This document shows positions 5,305 through 11,262 of a DNA stretch of 11,262 bases, piece by piece (the stretch's first letter is position 1; every line of letters starts with the position of its first letter). The stretch is from an uncultured Bacteroidales bacterium. Lineage in GTDB: Bacteria > Bacteroidota > Bacteroidia > Bacteroidales > Marinilabiliaceae. Position numbers and translations under genes: made by a program. The notes beneath the pieces were generated by a model. The model was not told the origin of the DNA and searched no databases. It saw only the letters and a program-made list of their open reading frames with translations. The stretch spans positions 1 to 11,262 of the forward strand of contig CAKUYZ010000059.1 of assembly GCA_934717675.1 (NCBI GenBank). The letters are read 5' to 3'.

Positions 5305-8061
5305 ATGAAAAGAATTTTGTCGCTCGTGCTGGCCGCCTCTATGGCTTTGGGAGTCAGTGCGCAGCAGAAGCTTACGCGAGAGCAGATTCTCGCCATGTCT
5401 ACAGATCAGCTTTCAGAGCTGCCGCTAGAGGATCTTATGGATGCTGTGGAAACGTTGGGCGTGTCATCCGTAGATGAGCTTTTCGCATTGATAATGAACA
5501 AGAATGTCTCTTCCGCCTCGAAACAGGAGGAGAACAGTTTCACCTCGCCGCTCTCAACTACCGTCATAACGCATGACGAGATGCGGACATATGGCGTGTC
5601 GTCCATTGAGGAGGCGTTCCGTCTCATTCCGGGCATGATAGTCACGGAAAAGACCAATGGCGTGTACGACATCCAGATGCGCGGCCTCAATAACATTCCA
5701 GACAATAACATGCTTCTCTATACGGAGAACCCTAATACTCTGGTGATGATCGATGGCCGTCCGGTTAACAATTTGGCCATGGGCGCCGTCAATTTTGACA
5801 TGCTGCCGATTGACATTGAGGACGTTGACCGCATAGAGGTTGTAAGAGGCGCGGCCTCGGCGCTCTACGGGGCTAATGCGGTCACCGGCGTCATCAATAT
5901 TCTCACAAAGAAGCCGAATGCGTCAGATGAGGTGGTGTCTGGCAATATTCAGATGGGTAGTCACAACACGTTTGTTGGCAATGTGGCGTTTCGCAAGGCT
6001 CTCAGCTCATCGTGGGCCGTTGGCGTGACTGTCAATATGCAGCATAGGGCAAGGCCTACGTCGCAGCTATACGTCATTCCTCAGGCTGGCGTATATCTGG
6101 CCTCTTCTGCTGCCCCTGAGGTCGGCAGCACATTCACAAAGGAACAACTGGCGGCCAGCATTGGCAGCGGGGTGCTTACGGACATGACAAAAGGCGGCTA
6201 TCTGGATGCCTCCCAGTTGGACAATTTGCGGCAGTTGTATCAGACAACGGACAACGCTCAGAATCTTTACACCATATACCGTTGTTTGGAGCCCGAAACT
6301 CCAGCGGCGAATATGTTTGACGACCCTGGCCTTGCTAGGAAGACAGAGGGGTATAACGGCTACTTGACATACACTCCAGCAGACGATGTCAGGTTCGACC
6401 TCACGGGAGGCTATCAGCGTTCGTACGTCAACACGACGCCCGTGGGCGATGACTATTTCTCTTTCAACGGTAGGGAGTCCAAGACTGGATATGTCGCCCT
6501 TTCCGCCTCCGTCAAAGGGCTTCATTTCTTGGCCAATTATTCAGGTGGCCCTCAGGACTATGCGGTCGGGGTGCCTGGCTTTAAGGTCTATTCGAAAAAT
6601 TTGAATCTCTCTGCCGAGTATGACATCAAGGTCGGAGGCTTGTGCATACGCCCGGGGATCAACTGGCAATATGTCCATTTTGATGACTATGTGCCAACGT
6701 ATGATAACCTGGGAAATGGTTATTCTTGGACATATCAAGCCCCCGGATACGAGTATGATACGGCAGATAAACAGCATCTGTCTGGCTTCTTTAATTACAG
6801 CGCAAAATTGACAGCCTTTGCCCCGTCGTTGCGCCTGGACTATCAGAAAAATGACTTTAGGCTGATTGCGGCGTTCCGCTCCGACAAGACGAACATTCCT
6901 GATAAATGGAATCCGTCTTGGCAGTTGTCTGCGAATTATAGGATTAATGAGGCTAATTTTGTGCGCATTGTCTACGGCCGCGCCAATCGTTCCGCGATAA
7001 TGGTCAACTCTAGCGCTAATTTCTTGTGGACCAGGACCCAGCTCCTTATGCCAAACAGGCTTCAGTTTAGTGCCGATCCTGAGGCCAACTTGGTTCGGTC
7101 AGACAATTTTGAGGTCGGTTATCGCCTAAATCCGTCACCGGCCATTCTTATTGACGCTGAGGCGTTTTTCTCTCACTCTGCCGATTTCGGCGCGCTTATG
7201 GCAAACAGCGGCTACATTAGCGTGGATGAGAATGACTTGAAAAACGTCATGACAGGCCAAATAAACGTGGCGGAGTTGCTTGGGAATCTGAAAACTTTCG
7301 CAACCATTAAATATGGTGTGTTGCCATATAAAGTGAATCAGTTTGGTCTGAGCTTTAATGTGGACTGGATCATATCGCAGAAGCTCATCGCCAAACTCAA
7401 CATGAACATCCAGAAGACAATCATAAATGACTACTACCAATATAGCCAGTCAAGGGTGATTCAGGAGTTGCTCAAACGATCAAGCGCATCTTTACAGGGA
7501 GAGATGACTGGTTTTATGCAGAAGATGCGTGAGATAAACTCCAACGAGGCTCTATCTGCCGACGAGAAAAAAGCTGAGTTCAGCAAGCTTGTCACGTCTA
7601 GCTTAGAGCGTCTCCAAAAGTACTACAACAGTGAGACTGGGACTTATGACCTAAGTGACAACAGCGCGGAGCAGATTAGGCAAGATGTGCACGACGGCAA
7701 GATTGACCGCGATGACAGTTTGGCGCGTAACTTTGGCACTGTGCGCAAAGACGGCGTTGAGAATAAGGCCACTCCCAATGTCTATGGAATGCTCGGATTG
7801 GTCTACAAACCCACGCAACAGTTGAACGTGGCTGCGTTCGCCAACTACATAGGGAAGCGCTCTTATGCGACGAAGTATAATTCCTACGGGGAAAAACTGG
7901 CACAGAGATTCACGGTGAACCTGAAGGTCGGATATTCCCCTAAGGATAATGTTGAGGTCTTCTTCAACGCTCACAATCTCTTCAACAACAAGAAACGTGA
8001 GTTTGTATACTCTGATGAAATTCCTGGGCTTTATACTGTCGGAGTTAACTTCGGATTCTAA
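5305..8061 (+). CDS. TonB-dependent outer-membrane receptor, ligand unknown
   Basis: This 918-residue outer-membrane receptor would import or sense a ligand using TonB energy. The signal peptide is residues 1-19 (cut after LGVSA). Residues 36-73 carry two related short segments, LPLEDLMDAVETLGV and VDELFALIMNKNVSSASK; the second resembles the EDLM...SASK stretch seen ahead of the plug in this receptor group. The plug covers about 78-204, with TTVITHDEMRTYGVSSIEEA, LVMIDGRPVNN and RIEVVRGAASALYGANAVTG. The barrel follows and ends in a terminal Phe (YTVGVNFGF), the usual assembly signal. There is no SusC-type N-terminal domain and no SusD partner, so a glycan Sus system is unlikely. Two loops stand out: residues 250-350 and 713-823 are long, polar and helix-like. 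The gene sits between YfiR-like and DUF4332 genes with short gaps. The ligand could be a cobalamin, a siderophore or a peptide; the sequence does not decide. Confidence 0.95.
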   Translation: MKRILSLVLAASMALGVSAQQKLTREQILAMSTDQLSELPLEDLMDAVETLGVSSVDELFALIMNKNVSSASKQEENSFTSPLSTTVITHDEMRTYGVSSIEEAFRLIPGMIVTEKTNGVYDIQMRGLNNIPDNNMLLYTENPNTLVMIDGRPVNNLAMGAVNFDMLPIDIEDVDRIEVVRGAASALYGANAVTGVINILTKKPNASDEVVSGNIQMGSHNTFVGNVAFRKALSSSWAVGVTVNMQHRARPTSQLYVIPQAGVYLASSAAPEVGSTFTKEQLAASIGSGVLTDMTKGGYLDASQLDNLRQLYQTTDNAQNLYTIYRCLEPETPAANMFDDPGLARKTEGYNGYLTYTPADDVRFDLTGGYQRSYVNTTPVGDDYFSFNGRESKTGYVALSASVKGLHFLANYSGGPQDYAVGVPGFKVYSKNLNLSAEYDIKVGGLCIRPGINWQYVHFDDYVPTYDNLGNGYSWTYQAPGYEYDTADKQHLSGFFNYSAKLTAFAPSLRLDYQKNDFRLIAAFRSDKTNIPDKWNPSWQLSANYRINEANFVRIVYGRANRSAIMVNSSANFLWTRTQLLMPNRLQFSADPEANLVRSDNFEVGYRLNPSPAILIDAEAFFSHSADFGALMANSGYISVDENDLKNVMTGQINVAELLGNLKTFATIKYGVLPYKVNQFGLSFNVDWIISQKLIAKLNMNIQKTIINDYYQYSQSRVIQELLKRSSASLQGEMTGFMQKMREINSNEALSADEKKAEFSKLVTSSLERLQKYYNSETGTYDLSDNSAEQIRQDVHDGKIDRDDSLARNFGTVRKDGVENKATPNVYGMLGLVYKPTQQLNVAAFANYIGKRSYATKYNSYGEKLAQRFTVNLKVGYSPKDNVEVFFNAHNLFNNKKREFVYSDEIPGLYTVGVNFGF

Positions 8062-8086
8062 ATAACAACTAATACACCAAGGCAAT

Positions 8087-8494
8087 ATGGCAAATAAAAT
8101 CATTGACATAGAGGGTATTGGCCCCGTCTATGCAAAGAAACTAGAGGAGGCGGGGGTGAAAACCACAGACGATATGCTCCGTGAGGGGGCGACTCGCTCT
8201 GGCCGCGCAAAGTTGGCCGAGGCCACAGGTATCTCCGAAAAACTTATTCTCACTTGGGTCAACCATTCTGACTTGTTCCGAATCAATGGCGTGGCCGGCC
8301 AGTTTGCGGAACTGTTGGAGGCCGCAGGAGTGGACACCGTAAAAGAGCTGCGTCACCGGGTGGCCGCTAACCTTCATGCCAAAATGGAGGAGGTCAACAA
8401 CCAGAAGAATTTGTGCAGCCGTGTGCCTGCGGTCTCGGAGATTGAGAGGATGATTGAGCAGGCTAAACAGTTGGAGCCCATTGTGACGTATTAA
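8087..8494 (+). CDS. DUF4332 protein with two helix-hairpin-helix repeats
   Basis: This 135-residue, probably cytoplasmic protein has no signal peptide. It contains two copies of a helix-hairpin-helix type motif. IEGIGPVYAKKLEEAGVKTT (from residue 8) and INGVAGQFAELLEAAGVDTV (from residue 66) align with each other across the I-G-G/A-A-LE-AGV-T pattern. This is the DUF4332 architecture. In other proteins such motifs bind the DNA backbone or mediate protein contacts, but the biochemical role of DUF4332 is not known to me. It starts 25 bases after the TonB receptor stop and is followed by a terminator, so it is probably the last gene of that transcript. Its place after an outer-membrane receptor is unexplained. 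The start is well supported by MANKIIDIEGIGP, a typical N-terminus for the family. Confidence 0.85.
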   Translation: MANKIIDIEGIGPVYAKKLEEAGVKTTDDMLREGATRSGRAKLAEATGISEKLILTWVNHSDLFRINGVAGQFAELLEAAGVDTVKELRHRVAANLHAKMEEVNNQKNLCSRVPAVSEIERMIEQAKQLEPIVTY

Positions 8495-8539
8495 GGCGCC
8501 TAGCCTATGCTCGCAGTGGCTCGTTGCGCTACGTTTTGT

Positions 8540-8580
8540 GGTGCGGCTCGGCAGTTTGCTGCCGGGCTGTGCCTTTTTCT
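8540..8580 (+). terminator. Rho-independent terminator after the DUF4332 gene
   Basis: Bases 8540-8554 and 8559-8573 form a 15-bp stem (four G-U pairs in the RNA) around the loop TTTG, followed directly by TTTTTCT (8574-8580). It lies 45 bases after the DUF4332 stop and 31 bases before the DUF1015 start, and closes the YfiR-receptor-DUF4332 unit. Confidence 0.75.
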
Positions 8581-8610
8581 GTTTAAACGAAAATTGTCAC
8601 ATAGTTAATT

Positions 8611-9873
8611 ATGGTTAAGGTAAGACCATTCAAGGGGCTTCGTCCTCCAAAAGAAATTGTCGCCACGGTGTCATGTCTCCCATACGATGTCATGAACACA
8701 GAGGAGGCCGCGCGCATGGCCAAGGGCGATGAGCGCAGCCTCCTCAACATTACGAGAGCGGAAATATGTTGCCCAAAGGGTACTGACGTGCACTCTGATG
8801 TTGTCTATTCAAAGGCGAAAGAGAATTTTGACAAAGCTCGTCAAATGGGATGGCTGGTGCAGGATGGCAGCCCGTGTTATTACATATATGAGCAGACCAT
8901 GGATGGCCGGCGGCAGTGCGGCATCGTTGCCGCCGTGGCGTGCGAAGATTATGAGAACGGGCTGATTAAGAAACATGAGCTGACGCGTCACGACAAGGAG
9001 GAAGATCGGATGGTGTTGACAAGATGGCTGGGGGCTAATATCGAACCAGTATTCTTGGCATATAAATCTGTCGGAGAGATTGATGCGATCATTGAAAGAG
9101 TCAAAGAAGGCAAGCCCGAGTATGATTTCGTGTCAGACGATGGGGTGGGGCATAGACTGTGGGTTCTGTCTGACAAACAGGCAATTTTCCAAATAGAACG
9201 TCTGTTCGAAGACAAAGTGCCAGCCACATATGTTGCGGATGGGCACCACAGGACTGCCGCCGCAGCCCGCATAGGAAGGGAGTTTGCGGCAAACAATCCA
9301 CACCATACGGGAAATGAGAGCTATAATTTCTTTATGGCGGTCATATTCCCCGACAGTCAGCTCCACATCATGGACTATAACCGCGTGGTCAAAGACCTCA
9401 ATGGAATGACATCGGGGCAGTTTATTGAAGCCATCCAAAAGGTGATGAGCGTGGAGCGCATTGGAAACGAGCCATATCGCCCGTCAAGACTCCATGAGTT
9501 CTCAATGTATTTAGACGGCAGTTGGTACCGACTTCGCGCAAAGGAGGGAACGTATGATGACAATGACCCGATAGGGATTCTAGATGTGAGCGTGTTGTCA
9601 AACAATGTGCTGACCCCTATACTTGGGATAGAGGACATGCGCAAGTCTCAAAGGATTGATTTTGTCGGTGGCATAAGGGGACTAAGCGAGTTGAGCAGGT
9701 TGGTAGATGACGGCCAGGCGAGAGTCGCTTTTGCACTATATCCTGTGTCTATGAAGCAGTTGACTGACATTGCAGACACCGGGAATATAATGCCACCCAA
9801 AACGACATGGTTTGAGCCTAAGTTACGTTCCGGGTTGTTTGTGAAACTTGTTGACAGCTCCTCAGACTACTGA
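8611..9873 (+). CDS. DUF1015 family protein (ParB-like DGHHR motif)
   Basis: This 420-residue soluble protein has the length and landmarks of DUF1015: the N-terminal VRPFKGLRP, CLPYDVMNTEEAARMA (from residue 22), SLLNITRAE, HELTRHDKEEDRM in the middle, and ADGHHRTAAA (A209, D210, G211, H212, H213, R214). The family is widespread and poorly characterised. In my recollection it often neighbours serine-biosynthesis genes (serA, serC) in Bacteroidales, but none is in this window. The DGHHR motif resembles the phosphate-binding motif of the ParB/sulfiredoxin-like fold used by SerK/SbnI-type serine kinases, so a nucleotide- or phosphate-dependent activity is conceivable; that link is inference. It begins after a terminator, so it needs its own promoter, but no clear -33/-7 pair was seen in the short gap. 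A 145-base gap separates it from the YggS gene. Confidence 0.9.
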   Translation: MVKVRPFKGLRPPKEIVATVSCLPYDVMNTEEAARMAKGDERSLLNITRAEICCPKGTDVHSDVVYSKAKENFDKARQMGWLVQDGSPCYYIYEQTMDGRRQCGIVAAVACEDYENGLIKKHELTRHDKEEDRMVLTRWLGANIEPVFLAYKSVGEIDAIIERVKEGKPEYDFVSDDGVGHRLWVLSDKQAIFQIERLFEDKVPATYVADGHHRTAAAARIGREFAANNPHHTGNESYNFFMAVIFPDSQLHIMDYNRVVKDLNGMTSGQFIEAIQKVMSVERIGNEPYRPSRLHEFSMYLDGSWYRLRAKEGTYDDNDPIGILDVSVLSNNVLTPILGIEDMRKSQRIDFVGGIRGLSELSRLVDDGQARVAFALYPVSMKQLTDIADTGNIMPPKTTWFEPKLRSGLFVKLVDSSSDY

Positions 9874-9923
9874 TGTGTGAAGTGTGTCAGATGTGCTCTG
9901 TGCATAAATTTATTAGCTCTTGG

Positions 9924-9954
9924 TTTGTCAACTCGCAGCTTTTTTGTTTATTTG
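9924..9954 (+). promoter_or_regulatory. Weak candidate promoter for yggS and the lipoprotein gene
   Basis: TTTG (9924-9927) is followed after 21 bases by TATTTG (9949-9954). The spacing fits a Bacteroidota promoter, but the -7 box lacks the two spacer bases of TAnnTTTG. It is the only candidate in the 145-base gap upstream of yggS, so it is listed with low confidence. Confidence 0.25.
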
Positions 9955-9971
9955 TAAGCTAAGTGCGCGCC

Positions 9972-9995
9972 CTATGCACCATTGACGGTGCGTGG
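9972..9995 (+). promoter_or_regulatory. Hairpin in the yggS leader
   Basis: CTATGCACC (9972-9980) pairs with GGTGCGTGG (9987-9995) around a 6-base loop: 9 bp including two wobble pairs. It sits 23 bases before the yggS ATG and lacks a T tract. It may be a leader structure; a chance fold is possible. Confidence 0.3.
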
Positions 9996-10014
9996 CTGCA
10001 AGTGCGTGCTGCAA
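9988..10014 (+). repeat. Imperfect tandem repeat before the yggS start
   Basis: GTGCGTGGCTGCAA (9988-10001) is followed at once by GTGCGTGCTGCAA (10002-10014), identical apart from one missing G. It overlaps the right arm of the leader hairpin and ends just before the AAGAAG-like ribosome binding stretch of yggS. Confidence 0.7.
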
Positions 10015-10018
10015 GAAG

Positions 10019-10711
10019 ATGTCACAGATAGCGCAGACGATAGAAAAAGTAAAGTCCTCGCTGCCGCAGGGTGTATGCCTGGTCGCGGTGTCCAAGACTC
10101 ATCCCGTCAGCTTTATCCAAGAGGCCTATGATTGTGGGCAGAGGGATTTTGGCGAGAATAAGGTTCAAGAGATGTCGGAAAAGGCCCAAGCTCTCCCGAA
10201 GGACATTCGGTGGCACATGATAGGTCACCTGCAGACTAACAAAGTCAAGTATATCGCGCCTTTCGTACATCTCATACATTCGGTGGACACCCCCAAGCTT
10301 TTAGCCACCATTGACAAGGAAGCCAAGAAAGTTGGCCGCGTGATAGACTGCCTCTTCCAGGTGCATGTGGCTGCGGAAATTACCAAATTCGGTTTCGCCC
10401 CAGAAGAGTTGCTCCAATATTTGGACGAGGGCTTTTTCAAGGATCTCTCCAACGTCCGCATCTGTGGACTTATGGCAATGGCAACGAATACGGATGATCA
10501 TGCTCAAGTGGCTGCGGAGTTTGAACGGGCGTATGGTATTTTCAAAGACGTGCGTGAGCGTTTCTTCGCTGGTGCTGATTATTTCTCCCTGCTAAGTATG
10601 GGTATGTCTGGAGATTATGACATTGCGGTTCAGCACGGGTCGAATATCGTGAGGGTCGGTAGCCTGATTTTTGGACAACGTGATTACAGTGCAAAAAATA
10701 ATAGACTATGA
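10019..10711 (+). CDS. yggS: YggS/PROSC family pyridoxal 5'-phosphate homeostasis protein
   Basis: This cytoplasmic protein has the fold-type III TIM barrel of YggS, which binds PLP and keeps free PLP and amino-acid pools balanced without a known catalytic reaction. An upstream in-frame GTG at 9992 exists, but ATG 10019 is chosen: it is preceded by the purine-rich AAGAAG and yields the standard N-terminus, giving 230 residues, normal for the family. K26 in LVAVSKTHP is the PLP-binding lysine. Other family blocks are DFGENKVQE, WHMIGHLQTNK, GLMAMA and the phosphate-binding end LSMGMSGDYDIAVQHGSN followed by VRVGSLIFGQR. The protein looks complete and functional. Its stop overlaps the start of a lipoprotein gene by 4 bases (ATGA), so the two are translated from one transcript. 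Confidence 0.96.
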   Translation: MSQIAQTIEKVKSSLPQGVCLVAVSKTHPVSFIQEAYDCGQRDFGENKVQEMSEKAQALPKDIRWHMIGHLQTNKVKYIAPFVHLIHSVDTPKLLATIDKEAKKVGRVIDCLFQVHVAAEITKFGFAPEELLQYLDEGFFKDLSNVRICGLMAMATNTDDHAQVAAEFERAYGIFKDVRERFFAGADYFSLLSMGMSGDYDIAVQHGSNIVRVGSLIFGQRDYSAKNNRL

Positions 10712-11262
10712 AATTAACCACTATGGCTTTGGGTGCCTCCCTCATGGCCACTATTTGCGTCTCATGTGTGCGAACACAGACTACGACGAATTTTGAAGAC
10801 TCCGTGGCGGTGGACTCTGCCGCAGTGGGGGTTGATACGAGAGAGGATGACCTCAATAAGTCGCGTACCATTTTGTACACACTACCTGCGCCAATTGAGA
10901 TGGCATCAATCATCAAGGAGACTGGCGTGCGTTTTGACGACCAACTGCTGGCGCCACTCTCAAAATCTGGCAAATATTCGACAAACTTGAAGATGGCTCT
11001 TAATCTTGGCATTTATGCTACGGATATGAGCGTGTCCGGAATGTTCAGTCAGTCGCAGAGAATGGTGGACTACCTCAACACACTTAAAACTCTCACGCAG
11101 AAGCTTGGAATTGTCAAAGTCCTTGACGAGGACGTTGTCGCCAAGCTGGAGCGTTCCGATATGTCTCGTCAGGATGCCCTTGGCGTGATCTCTGAGGTAT
11201 ACATGAACACCAATCAATCCCTGGCGGAGAACAACAGAAGGAACATTGCCACAGTGGTGATG
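10708..11262 (+). CDS. Probable lipoprotein, conserved Bacteroidota type, unknown function (runs off right edge)
   Basis: The frame is open for all 185 codons up to the window edge, so the C-terminus is missing. It starts MKLTTMALGASLMATICVSC; C20 after CVS is a plausible lipobox cysteine, so the product is probably lipidated and held at the inner or outer membrane. A Thr/Asp/Ala-rich linker follows (VRTQTTTNFEDSVAVDS). Next comes a folded region with LPAPIEMASIIKETGV and KMALNLGIYATDMSVSGMF, a pattern I recall from uncharacterised Bacteroidota lipoproteins. The visible rest is mostly helical and polar (LNTLKTLTQKLGI, ERSDMSRQDALGVISEVYM). No enzyme motif is visible. Its ATG lies inside the yggS stop (ATGA, 10708-10711), which implies translational coupling. 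An ordinary signal peptide with cleavage elsewhere is the alternative. Confidence 0.8.
   Translation, partial: MKLTTMALGASLMATICVSCVRTQTTTNFEDSVAVDSAAVGVDTREDDLNKSRTILYTLPAPIEMASIIKETGVRFDDQLLAPLSKSGKYSTNLKMALNLGIYATDMSVSGMFSQSQRMVDYLNTLKTLTQKLGIVKVLDEDVVAKLERSDMSRQDALGVISEVYMNTNQSLAENNRRNIATVVM

Noticed and set aside
4704..5396. A 230-codon open frame on the minus strand across the YfiR-like gene and the receptor start.
   Set aside because: The plus strand encodes a signal peptide and conserved DUF4154 and receptor sequence through the same bases. The minus-strand product is Arg-rich and motif-free.
5305..8061. Possibility that the receptor is a SusC-type glycan importer.
   Set aside because: There is no CarboxypepD-like N-terminal domain and no SusD gene follows; a DUF4332 gene comes next instead.
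9992..10018. Upstream GTG start for yggS.
   Set aside because: The extra nine residues are encoded within the tandem repeat and the purine-rich ribosome binding stretch, while ATG 10019 gives the normal family N-terminus.

Overview
The window looks like ordinary chromosome from a member of the Bacteroidota, most likely Bacteroidales. The evidence is the predicted proteins (Bacteroidota-type RNase E/G, an HU protein with an RNITKG arm, a tiny bS22/mS38-like basic protein, a DUF4154/TonB receptor pair). Two promoter -7 elements also match the Bacteroidota consensus TAnnTTTG, and Shine-Dalgarno sequences are generally weak. There is one strand switch: everything from base 1 to 4618 is on the minus strand and everything from about 4752 to 11262 is on the plus strand, with a 133-base divergent gap between. 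No tRNA, rRNA, CRISPR array, insertion sequence or phage gene was seen.

Minus-strand half, in transcription order: a MATE-family transporter (4618-3302). Then a tight unit with its own promoter near 3255-3285: a membrane-anchored M23 LytM-type peptidase, an FtsB/DivIC-like single-pass coiled-coil protein (stop/start overlap TAATG) and a small multi-pass membrane protein (ATGA overlap). This is a plausible envelope or division operon. Next comes an information-processing block with its own -7 element and a 5' leader hairpin: HU DNA-binding protein, a 28-residue bS22/mS38-like protein missed by length-limited gene callers, a perfect 13-bp inverted repeat, and the N-terminal 316 codons of RNase E/G, which runs off the left edge.

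Plus-strand half: a three-gene unit made of a secreted YfiR/DUF4154 protein, a 918-residue TonB-dependent receptor and a DUF4332 helix-hairpin-helix protein. It is bounded by the divergent gap upstream and a rho-independent terminator (8540-8580) downstream. This is the least understood part of the window: its ligand and output are unknown, no diguanylate cyclase is present, and the receptor carries two long polar, helix-rich loops predicted to face outward. After the terminator come a DUF1015 protein, the PLP-homeostasis protein YggS/PROSC, and a lipoprotein overlapping yggS by 4 bases that runs off the right edge.

All calls come from reading the translated sequence. No database search was possible. 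Functions are family-level, and the interaction proposals are inference.
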